From: Sulfurovum sp.
GTDB taxonomy: Bacteria; Campylobacterota; Campylobacteria; Campylobacterales; Sulfurovaceae
Reading direction: 5' to 3'
Assembly (NCBI GenBank): GCA_027081115.1
Contig: JALWLD010000057.1
Location: forward strand, 110,397-174,396
DNA length: 64,000 nt
A model generated the notes under the pieces. It saw only the letters and a program-made list of their open reading frames with translations. It searched no databases and was not told where the DNA came from. Position numbers and translations under genes: made by a program. Positions 17,777 to 27,155 of the stretch are shown here, piece after piece. Positions within the stretch are counted from its first letter, which is position 1. Each line of letters opens with the position of its first letter.

Positions 17777-18532
17777 ATGAAACTATCTGAGGCAAAAGCA
17801 CTTCTCGATGCTGAAGTAGAGAAACGCAATGTACGCTCAGAACTCTCTCTTGAAAAACCGGATCCTCTTTTGATCGCTTCTAAATTTAAAGATGAAACCA
17901 TTGCCCTTATCTGTGCACTGTTCGCCTATGGAAATGCAGCACTCATCGTGAATTTCTTAGCTTCATTAGATTTTTCTCTATTGGATGAGAGTGAAGAAAA
18001 TATTCGTAAAACATTTGCTTCTCACTACTATCGTTTTCAAAAACCTGAAGATGTTATAGCTCTCTTTATTGCAATGAAACGACTCAAAGAAATAGACAGT
18101 ATAGAAAATATTTTTTATGAGGGATATAAAAAAGAACATAATATTTTGGATGGTATGTGGTATTTTATAGAGGTTTTAAAAAATATATATACTCATCAAA
18201 CTCAGGGTTACTCTTTTTTGGTGGGTTCTGTACCTAAAAAAATAAATACAGCAGGTACCTATAAACGCTATATGATGTATTTACGTTGGATGGTACGTAA
18301 AGACAGCTTAGATATGGGTTTGTGGTCCAAGGTAGATAAAAAAGATTTGCTTATGCCTCTAGACACACATACCTTTAAAGTTTCTCAAAAGTTGAAATTG
18401 TTAAAACGAAAATCGTATGATATGAAAGCTGTTATAGAGCTAACGGAGCGTTTTAGGAAATGGGATAAAACTGACCCTGTCAAGTATGATTTTGCTTTGT
18501 ATAGACTGGGACAGGAAAATATCATCACATAA
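17777..18532 (+). CDS. TIGR02757 family protein
   Basis: A 251-residue soluble protein resembling the TIGR02757 family: an early ALICALFAYGNAALIVNFL segment, YYRFQKPEDVIALFIAMKRL in the middle, RWMVRKDSLDMGLW, LMPLDTHTFKVSQKLKLL, and the C-terminal DPVKYDFALYRLGQ. The late part is reminiscent of helix-hairpin-helix base-excision glycosylases, but no activity is established for the family. It is 9 bp after lptB and closes this operon. Confidence 0.85.
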   Translation: MKLSEAKALLDAEVEKRNVRSELSLEKPDPLLIASKFKDETIALICALFAYGNAALIVNFLASLDFSLLDESEENIRKTFASHYYRFQKPEDVIALFIAMKRLKEIDSIENIFYEGYKKEHNILDGMWYFIEVLKNIYTHQTQGYSFLVGSVPKKINTAGTYKRYMMYLRWMVRKDSLDMGLWSKVDKKDLLMPLDTHTFKVSQKLKLLKRKSYDMKAVIELTERFRKWDKTDPVKYDFALYRLGQENIIT

Positions 18533-18633
18533 GTATAAATTCATATATATTAACCCGGTTTTTAGTACATTTTCTGTAAAATACGGGCAAATGAATCTCT
18601 TGAGTAGATTCGATATTAACTAGAGGATGTTTT
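18533..18633 (+). promoter_or_regulatory. atpB upstream region: likely -10 and leader hairpin
   Basis: The 101-bp gap has a TAAAAT hexamer (18577-18582) as likely -10, lying inside a larger imperfect inverted repeat (CCCGG near 18554 to CGGG near 18584). A 6-bp stem GAATCT/AGATTC (18593-18598 with 18606-18611) would form in the atpB leader, just before the ribosome site AGAGGA. Confidence 0.4.
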
Positions 18634-19353
18634 ATGGAAGGTGTATTTACTTACCTTGGTGCTATTTTCGGACACGGACAAATGATGTTCGTGGCGCACT
18701 TGATCTTAGTTGCAATTATTATTATTGCGATCGCAAAAATGGCTACAAAAAGCCTTAGAGCTGTACCTAATGGTACGCAAAACGTGATGGAAGCATACCT
18801 TGGTGGTGCTGTAGCTATGGGAAAAGATGTTATTGGTGAAGAACTTGCAAGAAAGTATTTACCTCTTGTTGCCGCTGTGGGTATGTTTGTATTTGTTTCC
18901 AACGTGATCGGTATTATCCCAGGGTTTGAATCTCCAACGTCAAACATTAATGTCACATTGCCATTGGCACTTTTGGTATTTTTCTATTATAACTATGAAG
19001 GTATAAAGAAAAATGGTGTGGTACATTATTTTGCACACTTTGCCGGACCGGTAAAAATACTTGCCCCTCTAATGTTCCCAATTGAGATCGTTTCTCATAT
19101 TTCTAGAATCATTTCACTCTCATTCAGACTTTTTGGTAACATCAAAGGTGATGATCTTTTCTTATGGGTACTTTTGATGTTGGTACCATTTATCGCGCCA
19201 CTTCCTGCATACCTTCTGTTAACATTCTCAGCATTGTTACAGACTTTTGTATTTATGATCCTTATCTATGTTTATCTTGCAGGTGCTGTAGCGATTGATG
19301 ATGAACATGAGAAAGCACCAAACCCAGTTGTAGACACAATGGGTGCAGTATAA
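18634..19353 (+). CDS. atpB: F1Fo ATP synthase subunit a
   Basis: The proton half-channel of the ATP synthase Fo sector, 239 residues with about six membrane helices. The conserved helix [14 protein letters not shown] carries the essential arginine, and the last helices ([25 protein letters not shown]) match the family. As in other Campylobacterota, it is encoded away from the main atp operon. A small membrane protein follows closely. Confidence 0.95.
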   Translation: MEGVFTYLGAIFGHGQMMFVAHLILVAIIIIAIAKMATKSLRAVPNGTQNVMEAYLGGAVAMGKDVIGEELARKYLPLVAAVGMFVFVSNVIGIIPGFESPTSNINVTLPLALLVFFYYNYEGIKKNGVVHYFAHFAGPVKILAPLMFPIEIVSHISRIISLSFRLFGNIKGDDLFLWVLLMLVPFIAPLPAYLLLTFSALLQTFVFMILIYVYLAGAVAIDDEHEKAPNPVVDTMGAV

Positions 19354-19360
19354 AAAGACA

Positions 19361-19639
19361 ATGAGACTCGGGGAGAGACCACTGGGTTTCATTGTTAATT
19401 TTCTTTTAGGCGTTGCATGGGCTTTTGTGCTCATCGGTGTCACTACTTCCTTCTTTTCCTTTTACGGTACAAGTATTTTATCAGCAATTATTTATGCACT
19501 TATCGGTGCTTTACCTGGTATGGTAGCAGTACTTCTACTCGAATATATCATTACTTCAAAAGAGCAATATGAGGAGTTGAGAAAGCAGACTCAATTGCTT
19601 GAAAAACTTCTTGCTGCACAAGAGCAAAAAAATACATAA
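19361..19639 (+). CDS. Small membrane protein of unknown function
   Basis: A 92-residue protein with two hydrophobic helices ([17 protein letters not shown] and [21 protein letters not shown]) and a C-terminal charged coiled-coil-like tail. The start is uncertain: the ATG at 19361 is used, while an in-frame GTG at 19343 would overlap the atpB end. It lies 7 bp after atpB and 59 bp before gatB. I do not recognise a family; an accessory role for the ATP synthase is only a guess from position. Confidence 0.7.
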   Translation: MRLGERPLGFIVNFLLGVAWAFVLIGVTTSFFSFYGTSILSAIIYALIGALPGMVAVLLLEYIITSKEQYEELRKQTQLLEKLLAAQEQKNT

Positions 19640-19698
19640 ACTCCTTTATAGCACCAAAACGCTATAATCTTCTTAATTATTTCACAAGGAATTCCACC

Positions 19699-21129
19699 AT
19701 GTTTGAAACCGTTATCGGTCTTGAAGTTCATGTACAATTGAATACAAAAACAAAACTTTTTTGTGCCTGTCCTACCTCTTTTGCAGAACACCAAAATACA
19801 AATACCTGTCCCACTTGTTTAGCCCTTCCCGGAGCATTGCCGGTTGTCAATAAAGAAGCAGCGATAAAAGCAATGCGTTTTGGGTATGCGATCAATGCGA
19901 ATGTAAATCATACTTCACATTTTGATAGAAAGTCATACTTCTACCCGGATTCTCCTTCGGCCTATCAGATCACACAGTTAACCAAAGCCATTGTACAAAA
20001 AGGTGAAGTGTTTATTGATCTTGCAGATGGATCACAAAAACGTATTGGGATGACTCAGGCACACCTTGAGGCTGATGCAGGTAAGAATATGCATGAAGGA
20101 GAGTATTCCAAAGTGGACTTGAATCGTGCAGGTACACCATTGATGGAGATTGTTTCAGATCCGGATATGCGCTCTTCGGAGGAAGCTGTAGCATATTTGA
20201 AAAAGCTTCATGCTACGGTGCGTTACCTTGACATCAGTGATGCAAACATGCAAGAGGGATCATTCAGATGTGATGTAAATGTTTCTATTCGACCAAAAGG
20301 GCAAGAAGCATATGGTACGAGAGTAGAGATAAAAAATATCAATTCATTTAAATTTGTAGCTGCAGCAATTGCATATGAAGTACAAAGGCAGACAGAAGCC
20401 TATGAAGATGGTGTCTATGAGCAAGAAGTATATCAAGAAACACGTTTGTGGGATGTTGATAAAGGTGAGACACGCTCTATGAGAGGGAAAGAAGAAGCGG
20501 CAGACTACCGTTATTTTCCGGATCCTGATCTTCGTCCTCTGATCGTTACTGAAGAGATGGTAGAAGAGGCAAAAAAGATTCCTGAACTGCCAGATGCAAA
20601 AGTCAAACGTTATGTAGAAGTACTTGGGATTAAGCGATCTGATGCACTTGTTATTACTTCTAATAAAGAGTTGGCATACTATTTTGAAGAGATGTTGGAG
20701 CATGATGCTGTAGCAAAAACAGCAGTCACATGGTTGACCTCTGAGCTTTTGGGACGTTTGAACAAGGCCGGACATGATATTGAAGATTCACCAATCTCTG
20801 CAGCTACATTAGGTGATCTGCTTGCCAAGATGTCAGATGATACTATTTCTGGAAAAGGTGCCAAGGAAATTTTGGATCATATGATGGAGAATGAGAGTCG
20901 TGATATTGATGCACTCATTGATGAACTTGGATTGGCACAGGTCAGTGATGATGGCGCAATACTTGCAATTATTGATGAGATACTTGCAAATAATCAAGAT
21001 AAAGTAGAGCAGTATAAAGCGGGTAAAGAGAAACTCTTTGGCTTCTTTGTGGGGCAAACGATGAAAGCAAGCAAAGGTACTGCCAACCCTGGTAAAGTAA
21101 ATGATTTACTGAAACAGAGACTGGGTTAA
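19699..21129 (+). CDS. gatB: Asp-tRNA(Asn)/Glu-tRNA(Gln) amidotransferase subunit B
   Basis: The tRNA-binding and kinase subunit of GatCAB, which amidates mischarged tRNAs. 476 residues with the family start [20 protein letters not shown], Zn-ligand cysteines (CACP, CPTC), EADAGKNMH and the signature [17 protein letters not shown], plus the helical YqeY-like tail. gatA and gatC are not adjacent. Confidence 0.96.
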   Translation: MFETVIGLEVHVQLNTKTKLFCACPTSFAEHQNTNTCPTCLALPGALPVVNKEAAIKAMRFGYAINANVNHTSHFDRKSYFYPDSPSAYQITQLTKAIVQKGEVFIDLADGSQKRIGMTQAHLEADAGKNMHEGEYSKVDLNRAGTPLMEIVSDPDMRSSEEAVAYLKKLHATVRYLDISDANMQEGSFRCDVNVSIRPKGQEAYGTRVEIKNINSFKFVAAAIAYEVQRQTEAYEDGVYEQEVYQETRLWDVDKGETRSMRGKEEAADYRYFPDPDLRPLIVTEEMVEEAKKIPELPDAKVKRYVEVLGIKRSDALVITSNKELAYYFEEMLEHDAVAKTAVTWLTSELLGRLNKAGHDIEDSPISAATLGDLLAKMSDDTISGKGAKEILDHMMENESRDIDALIDELGLAQVSDDGAILAIIDEILANNQDKVEQYKAGKEKLFGFFVGQTMKASKGTANPGKVNDLLKQRLG

Positions 21130-21163
21130 GCTACAAAAATAAAATAGAAACAAGGAGGGGAAG

Positions 21164-22699
21164 ATGAAACAGTTACTACTGTCTATTGCACTTCGTCTCC
21201 GTACTTCAAAGCGTTATAAACGAAGCAAAGATTTTATACGTGACGTACTTACAAATGCAAACAATCCTTATAAAAAATATGTAGATATAACAATTATTTT
21301 TCTGATTATTACTTCGGTATTTATTTTGATCTATGAGGTTAAAAATCCTGTACCAGAATGGATGGATATGTATGATATCTATTTTGTCTCTTTTGTATTT
21401 TCTATTGAATATGTATTAAGACTCTGGATACATAATGATCTAAGTGAGTATATTACAGAAGAGTATCATGATGCCCAGTTCCTGCAACGGGACTTTGAAC
21501 CTTGGAATGCTCTGAAAGAGGGGATAACAGAAAAGCTGAAATATATGGCTACACCTGCTGCAATTGTAGATCTTTTGGCAATTTTCCCTGCCTATAGGCC
21601 ATTGAGAGTATTGCGTATTTTTGTACTCTTTAGGGTCTTTAAATTGTTACGTTACACTAAAAGTATCAATCAATTTGTCGAAGTACTTTCCAATAAACGC
21701 TTTGAACTTCTTACTTTACTTTTCTTACTTGCATTCATAGTTATTACAGCGGGTATCGCTATTTATGTGCTTGAAGAGAGACTCAACCCAAACATAGAAT
21801 CTCTGTTTGATGCAGTTTACTGGTCATTGGTAACAATAGCAACGGTGGGATATGGAGATATCTCTCCTGTGACACCTGAAGGGCGTACTATCTCTATGCT
21901 TATTATTATTTCTGGTATAGCGATGATCTCATTTGCTACCTCAGTTATTGTTTCTGCTTTTTCAGAAAGACTTATAGAGATGAAAGAGAATAGAATTGTT
22001 GAGCAGATCAATAAAAGTAAATCATTTTTGATCGTTTGTGGCTATGGTCAGATGGCAAAGATGTTTTTTAGACAAAATCAGAGTGATGTAGACAATTATA
22101 TTATCTTGGATAAAGATATAGAACGGGTAGAAGCTGCACGAAAAGATGGATACAATGCCATACATGAAGATGCAAGCCGTTTTGAAACACTGAGTAAGTT
22201 TAATGTGGAACATTCCAGAATTACTATTTTGTGTCTTACTGCTTCAGATGTGGAAAATATCTATATCACGCTGAATGCGAAAAGTATCTCCCGAAAGATC
22301 CAGGTGATTGCCAGAGTAAATGATATTGATATCATCTCAAAGTTTGAGTATGCAGGGGCAGATCACTTACTGATGCCAAATAGAGTGGTCAATACTATGG
22401 TACATACAGCTATTACACAACCTACCATGTATAAAGCCATACATGCCATATTGACAGGTAAAAGTGTGGCCCGTATTGATGAAATTCATGTGCATGAGTT
22501 TCATCATGTTGTAGGAAAAACAATAAAAGAGTTAGATTTTAGCGGTAATAAACTATTGTTTATTGGTATACAGAGAGAGGGAAGTTTTATATTTAACCCT
22601 TCTCCCTCTGAAGAGATCAACCCCTATGATATTTTGCTGGTTATGGGACGACAGATATCTCTGGATTATTTTTCGGCAAAACAGATGGGAGCTGCATAA
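21164..22699 (+). CDS. Voltage-gated-like potassium channel with C-terminal TrkA-N (RCK) domain
   Basis: A 511-residue channel. The N-terminal 260 residues form a six-helix ion-channel unit with a voltage-sensor-like S4 (PLRVLRIFVLFRVFKLLRY) and the K+ selectivity filter TVGYGD (about residues 226-231). An RCK domain follows (FLIVCGYGQMAKMF nucleotide-binding loop near 288), then a TrkA-C-like domain. GGGG-rich ribosome site upstream. It shares one base with the next gene, a stand-alone RCK protein, so the two are likely made together. Confidence 0.92.
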   Translation: MKQLLLSIALRLRTSKRYKRSKDFIRDVLTNANNPYKKYVDITIIFLIITSVFILIYEVKNPVPEWMDMYDIYFVSFVFSIEYVLRLWIHNDLSEYITEEYHDAQFLQRDFEPWNALKEGITEKLKYMATPAAIVDLLAIFPAYRPLRVLRIFVLFRVFKLLRYTKSINQFVEVLSNKRFELLTLLFLLAFIVITAGIAIYVLEERLNPNIESLFDAVYWSLVTIATVGYGDISPVTPEGRTISMLIIISGIAMISFATSVIVSAFSERLIEMKENRIVEQINKSKSFLIVCGYGQMAKMFFRQNQSDVDNYIILDKDIERVEAARKDGYNAIHEDASRFETLSKFNVEHSRITILCLTASDVENIYITLNAKSISRKIQVIARVNDIDIISKFEYAGADHLLMPNRVVNTMVHTAITQPTMYKAIHAILTGKSVARIDEIHVHEFHHVVGKTIKELDFSGNKLLFIGIQREGSFIFNPSPSEEINPYDILLVMGRQISLDYFSAKQMGAA

Positions 22700-23406
22700 T
22701 GGAGAGTCATACAGTACTTCTTTTTGGTTATGGAAACCATGGTAGGTTTATTGCAAAAGGACTTGTCAATGATGGTCTCCTTGTCAAAGTAGTGGAGTCT
22801 GATAGGCATTGTTATGAGCAGGCACTTAAAGATGGCTTTAATGATATTGTTTTTATTGATGTGACCAACGATGATGCATTAAAGGCACTCCATCCAGAAA
22901 AGTTTGAAAAACTGGTTTGTGTGATGGATGATGAACATTTAAATGTTTTTTTAACACTCTCTTTACATTCACTCTTCAAAGAGAGTTATATTTTGTCTAT
23001 TTCGGACTCTTTGCATGTGACAAAAAAGTTGAAAATGGCTGGAGCAACGAAGGTAATAGACCTCTATGAAGTTTCTGCAAATAAGATACATAATATTTTA
23101 AAGCGTCCTATAGCAACTAAACTTTTGGAAGGATTTGTCCTAGAAAGGGATGGTATTGGTTTTAAAGAGATGATTATTCCTGAAAATTCGTTCCTGGTTG
23201 GTTCTACAACAGATGAGATTGATTTTTCTCCCTATGGTGTATTGCTGATAGGGATGATAGATGAAGAGCTGGGGCATTCATTTATTTTTATTACAGCAGG
23301 GATCAATCACAATTTGGATGCAGGTGATACCATTGTCTGTATTGGTTCTCGTGATAAGCTTGATATTTTTGCAGAAGAGATCAAAAAAAAGGGGAATACA
23401 TTATGA
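22699..23406 (+). CDS. Stand-alone TrkA-N/TrkA-C (RCK) regulatory protein
   Basis: A 235-residue soluble protein with a Rossmann nucleotide-binding start (VLLFGYGNHGRFIAKGL), an acidic ribose-binding position (VVESD), and a C-terminal TrkA-C-like domain (FLVGSTTDEIDFSPYGVLLIG, LDAGDTIVCIGSRDKL). Family members gate K+ channels and Trk transporters in response to nucleotides. The start overlaps the channel's stop, so it may be a second RCK unit for that channel's gating ring. It overlaps gpsA by 4 bp. Confidence 0.88.
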   Translation: MESHTVLLFGYGNHGRFIAKGLVNDGLLVKVVESDRHCYEQALKDGFNDIVFIDVTNDDALKALHPEKFEKLVCVMDDEHLNVFLTLSLHSLFKESYILSISDSLHVTKKLKMAGATKVIDLYEVSANKIHNILKRPIATKLLEGFVLERDGIGFKEMIIPENSFLVGSTTDEIDFSPYGVLLIGMIDEELGHSFIFITAGINHNLDAGDTIVCIGSRDKLDIFAEEIKKKGNTL

Positions 23407-24290
23407 AATTAGCAGTTATAGGTGCAGGTAAATGGGGACAGGCTTTGTATCATGCTTATAGTCAGGATAATGATGTTGTCATTCATTCTCGTACGGACAA
23501 AGAGATAGATAATTTTGTTTCTTTGGATGAAGCTTTGGACAGAGAGTATCTGGTTATGGCAATTCCTGCACAGTTTGTACGTGAGTGGATGGAAAATAAT
23601 TTTGAAGACAGAGGACAAAAAGTTCTGGTAGCAGCAAAAGGCATAGAAACTACTACAGGTGCATTTCTTAATGATATTTATTCTGAGTTTCTTCCTGAAG
23701 AGAGGTTGGCTTATATTTCCGGACCCTCTTTTGCTGCAGAAGTGAAACAGTCACTACCCACAGCTCTGATGATAAGCTCAACAAACCTTGAACTGGCTCA
23801 AACCTATGCAGATGCATTACCTGAATTCATCAAGGGATATGTAGATGATGATGTGGTTGGAGCAGAGGTTTCGGGTGCTTACAAAAATGTTATTGCTATT
23901 GCCGGGGGTGTTTCAGATGGATTTGAACTGGGGAACAATGCCAGAGCTGCTTTGATCTCTCGTGGTTTGGTGGAGATGACACGTTTTGGAGAAGCTTTTG
24001 GTGCAAGAGCTGAAACTTTTCTCTCTTTGGGAGGTGCAGGAGATCTTTTTTTAACGGCCTCTTCCACACTTTCGAGAAACTACAGGGTAGGACTTGGACT
24101 GGCGCAGGGGAAAAGTATGGATGAGATTCTTGAAGAACTGGGGGAAGTAGCTGAAGGGGTACCTACAGCCAAGGCACTTTATAAAATTGCACAAGATAAA
24201 GATCTCTATCTTCCTATAGCAAGAGAGGTATATGCTATGATAGAAGAGGGTAAAGACCCTAAAAAGAGTGTAAAAGATCTGTTAGGTTAA
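23403..24290 (+). CDS. gpsA: Glycerol-3-phosphate dehydrogenase [NAD(P)+]
   Basis: Reduces dihydroxyacetone phosphate to sn-glycerol-3-phosphate for phospholipid synthesis. 295 residues: N-terminal Rossmann loop VIGAGKWGQALYHAY, AAKGIE, YISGPSFAAEV, GAYKNVIAIAGGVSDG with the catalytic lysine, and GGAGDLFLTASSTLSRN. ATG overlaps the preceding stop by 4 bp, and the TRAP gene starts 2 bp later. Confidence 0.95.
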   Translation: MKLAVIGAGKWGQALYHAYSQDNDVVIHSRTDKEIDNFVSLDEALDREYLVMAIPAQFVREWMENNFEDRGQKVLVAAKGIETTTGAFLNDIYSEFLPEERLAYISGPSFAAEVKQSLPTALMISSTNLELAQTYADALPEFIKGYVDDDVVGAEVSGAYKNVIAIAGGVSDGFELGNNARAALISRGLVEMTRFGEAFGARAETFLSLGGAGDLFLTASSTLSRNYRVGLGLAQGKSMDEILEELGEVAEGVPTAKALYKIAQDKDLYLPIAREVYAMIEEGKDPKKSVKDLLG

Positions 24291-24292
24291 AG

Positions 24293-26173
24293 ATGCATCA
24301 ACGAGCAATTAGTTTTTATCTGGATCAACTCTCCAAGTATGCAGGTGTTATAGCAGCTGTTTTGGTTTTACTGCTTGCACTTTTGGTTGCCTATGATGCA
24401 GGGATGCGCTACCTCTTTTCAGAAGGATCCATCGCATTACAGGAGATAGAGTGGCATCTTTTTGATATCATTTTTCTTTTGGGCCTCTCTTATGCTCTTA
24501 AACATGACAAACATGTACGTGTAGATATCTTTTTTGAACGTTACTCCTTTGATACAAAAGCGACCATACAAATACTGGGTATGCTTTTTTTAGTCATTCC
24601 TTTCTCTCTTCTTTTCTTGAATGATGCAGTAGATATGACCTATCAAAGTTTTTTGCAACATGAAGTCTCTCCTGATCCGGGAGGGTTGACAGATCGTTGG
24701 TTCATTAAAGCGATGTTGGTCTTTGGGTTTGTATTATTACTATTGCAAGCTATCTCAGAAGTTTTAAAAGCGTATCACCGTATGGGAAATAAAACGCTGT
24801 TATGGCGTACTTTAGCACTAGTTGTGATTTTAGGTATAGTCACTTATATGGCATGGTACAATAGGGTTGCTTTCTGGTTTGAGCCAGTATTTCTCATGTT
24901 CCTCTTAGCACTCTTTTTACTTATGCTTGGTTTTCAAGTAGCTTTTGTTTTTGCCGGTGTGGCACTTTTCTTTGCACTTATTACAGATGAAGTGGGATTA
25001 CATGTTTTAGAGATGCTTCCTTATAGAACGTATGGAATCATGGGGAATGTTACATTAATGGCTATCCCACTGTTTATTTTTATGGGGTTAATACTTGAAA
25101 AGTCTAAAATGGCTGAAAATTTGCTCATATCTATGGGGAAACTTTTTGGGCAGGTCAGGGGTGGTTTAGCGATCTCTGTTGTACTTGTAGGAGCGATTTT
25201 AGCTGCAAGTACCGGTATTGTTGGGGCTTCGGTAGTTATGATGTCCCTTATTGCATTGCCTCTGATGCTCAACCATAACTACTCTCCTGCTTTGGCTTCA
25301 GGGAGTATTGCTGCATCTGGTACACTGGGGCAGCTTATTCCCCCTTCTATTGTACTCATTGTTCTGGGAGATCAGATGCATCTCTCTGTGGGAGATCTTT
25401 TTAAAGCAGCGGTTGTGCCAGGATTGTTATTGATATTTCTCTATATTCTCTATATCCTTATTTTTGCCTATTTCAAAAAAGAAGCAGCACCTGCCATTGT
25501 TTCAGATGAACAGTATGGGAAAGTACTCAAGGAAGCCATTAGAGCCATCATTCCGCCTCTTTTACTCATAGGGGCAGTGCTTGGGTCTATCTTTGCAGGT
25601 ATTGCCTCTCCTACCGAATCTGCTGCTATTGGTGTACTGGGTGCGATGGGACTTGCCGCGATGAACAGAGTCTTTGATGTTGCACTACTGCGTTATGCTA
25701 CTGTAGAGACAGTAAAACTTACCGCAATGATCTTTATGATACTTATAGGAGCTACAGCCTTCTCTTTGGTATTTAATGAGTTGGGTGGTGGTGATATGGC
25801 ATTGAAATTTTTTGCAGAAGATATGGGAGATAAGTGGACTTTCATACTTATAGCAATGTTGGTTATCTTTTTACTTGGTTTCTTTATTGATTTTATCGAG
25901 ATCGCTTTTGTTGTGGTACCTATTTTGGTACCGATTGTGGCATCGTTTGGTATTGACCCGATTTGGTTTGCCATACTGATAGCGATGAATTTACAAGCTT
26001 CTTTTTTGACACCACCTTTTGGATTTGCACTCTTTTACCTTAAAGGTGCAGCAGGAGATAAAGTACGTACAGGAGATATATATAAAGGTGTACTTCCTTT
26101 TATTGTATTGCAGGTAGTAGCATTGGGAATTATTGTACTTTTCCCTGATCTTATCTATGTTTTTGGGAAGTAG
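24293..26173 (+). CDS. Fused TRAP transporter permease (DctQM-type)
   Basis: A 626-residue inner-membrane protein joining the small (DctQ-like, about residues 1-165, four helices) and large (DctM-like, about 195-620) TRAP permease subunits. DctM hallmarks: MAIPLFIFMGLILEKSKMAENLL, GASTGIVGASVVMMSLIALPLML-like region, SGTLGQLIPPSIVLIVLGDQM, and ASFLTPPFGFALFYLKG. It uses a sodium or proton gradient to import an acid delivered by a periplasmic DctP protein. No DctP gene is in this window, so the substrate is unknown. Confidence 0.92.
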   Translation: MHQRAISFYLDQLSKYAGVIAAVLVLLLALLVAYDAGMRYLFSEGSIALQEIEWHLFDIIFLLGLSYALKHDKHVRVDIFFERYSFDTKATIQILGMLFLVIPFSLLFLNDAVDMTYQSFLQHEVSPDPGGLTDRWFIKAMLVFGFVLLLLQAISEVLKAYHRMGNKTLLWRTLALVVILGIVTYMAWYNRVAFWFEPVFLMFLLALFLLMLGFQVAFVFAGVALFFALITDEVGLHVLEMLPYRTYGIMGNVTLMAIPLFIFMGLILEKSKMAENLLISMGKLFGQVRGGLAISVVLVGAILAASTGIVGASVVMMSLIALPLMLNHNYSPALASGSIAASGTLGQLIPPSIVLIVLGDQMHLSVGDLFKAAVVPGLLLIFLYILYILIFAYFKKEAAPAIVSDEQYGKVLKEAIRAIIPPLLLIGAVLGSIFAGIASPTESAAIGVLGAMGLAAMNRVFDVALLRYATVETVKLTAMIFMILIGATAFSLVFNELGGGDMALKFFAEDMGDKWTFILIAMLVIFLLGFFIDFIEIAFVVVPILVPIVASFGIDPIWFAILIAMNLQASFLTPPFGFALFYLKGAAGDKVRTGDIYKGVLPFIVLQVVALGIIVLFPDLIYVFGK

Positions 26174-26195
26174 GGACTTATATTTCAAGTATGAG

Positions 26196-26227
26196 TTCAT
26201 ATAGAGTTCATGTATATTGCTTATACT
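26196..26227 (+). promoter_or_regulatory. DccR-like box promoter of the EF-hand gene
   Basis: TTCAT (26196-26200) and TTCAT (26207-26211), 11 bp apart, with the second half-site 15 bp before the -10 TATACT (26222-26227). The geometry is identical to seven other promoters here (see findings). The repeat covers the -35 position. Confidence 0.75.
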
Positions 26228-26279
26228 CTTCATAAGTTCTATTGATTTATAGAGCAAATTTAATCCTAAAGGATAAAGT

Positions 26280-26783
26280 ATGAAAAAATTAGCATTATTG
26301 GCATTACTTGCCACAGCAGCATGGTCAGTGGATTTTAGTCAAATGAGTACAGAAGAGTTAATGAACATGAGAGGTACATTGACTTCTGCAGACAGACCGG
26401 CTTTTAGAGCAGAAATGCAGAAACGTATGCAAACAATGTCTCCGGTAGAGAGACAGCAGATGATGCAAGGTCGCGGTGGTAAAGGTATGAAACAGGGTAT
26501 GAAAGGACAGGGTCGTGGTATGGGGCAAGGTAAAGGTATGCAGAATAGACCAACCTTTGCAACCTTTGACACAAATGGTGATGGTAAGATGACAGAAAAA
26601 GAGTTTTATGATGCACAGGCAGCACATATGACACAAAAAGCCAAAGAGGGAAAAATGATGAAAAATGCAGGAAATGCTCCTAGCTTTGAGAGTATTGATA
26701 CAAACCATGATAAGGTTGTGACTCCTGCAGAGTTCAACGCCCATCAAACACAACGTATGAATAGTAAAATGAAGAGAATGTAG
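26280..26783 (+). CDS. Exported DUF1104-like protein with two EF-hand motifs
   Basis: A 167-residue exported protein. After a signal peptide (to about residue 16) comes a helical segment (FSQMSTEELMNMRG, ADRPAFRAEMQKRMQ) like the epsilonproteobacterial DUF1104 domain, then a Gly/Met/Lys/Gln-rich linker (65-88) and two calcium-type EF-hand loops at D97 (DTNGDGKMTEKE) and D140 (DTNHDKVVTPAE). The second loop has His where Gly is usual. Periplasmic Ca2+ binding is likely. The Met-rich linker could also bind copper, which is a guess. Its promoter carries the DccR-like box. Confidence 0.85.
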   Translation: MKKLALLALLATAAWSVDFSQMSTEELMNMRGTLTSADRPAFRAEMQKRMQTMSPVERQQMMQGRGGKGMKQGMKGQGRGMGQGKGMQNRPTFATFDTNGDGKMTEKEFYDAQAAHMTQKAKEGKMMKNAGNAPSFESIDTNHDKVVTPAEFNAHQTQRMNSKMKRM

Positions 26784-27155
26784 CCAATTCTTTTTCTAGA
26801 GTAAGAGAATAGTTTCAAATGAAAGCAGTTTTTCTTACTCTCTTTGGAAATATGGGATAAATTTTTTAATCTATTGGTGTAGTAGCTGTCTTGATTGTAG
26901 AAAGTAAAAAGCCCATAGTCAAATTTATCTTTCTTAAATCTAGTTTTTTTGTATCGAACTTTATACAGAGTAGTGTAAATCTTAGAATGACTATGGCAAT
27001 TACAATAGCACAAAATACCAATAATAATTTAATTAAATTCTCCCTTTATTATTTTCTTGAAAAATATTATGAAAAAGTACAACTAAAAATATTTTACCTC
27101 TCTCCTTCCTTGTAATTATTTGATACAATGTAAAAAAGATTTAAAGAGAACAATA
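26784..27155. other. 372-bp AT-rich intergenic region
   Basis: Just after the EF-hand gene an 8-bp inverted repeat (AGAGTAAG at about 26799 with CTTACTCT at about 26834) encloses a smaller TTTC/GAAA hairpin and may end transcription. The moxR -10 (27124-27129) is at the far end. Open frames on both strands here have biased, low-complexity composition and no ribosome sites, so I see no gene. Confidence 0.5.
27124..27129 (+). promoter_or_regulatory. Extended -10 (TACAAT) of the moxR gene
   Basis: TGA followed by TACAAT, 26 bp before the ATG at 27156. It supports that ATG over the upstream in-frame TTG at 27120, which lies before the hexamer. Confidence 0.55.

Noticed and set aside
26891-27115. 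Open frame of 74 codons on the plus strand before moxR, and a longer one on the minus strand (26744-27013)
   Set aside because: Low-complexity AT-rich composition, no ribosome site, and the two overlap each other and a likely terminator; neither resembles a protein family.
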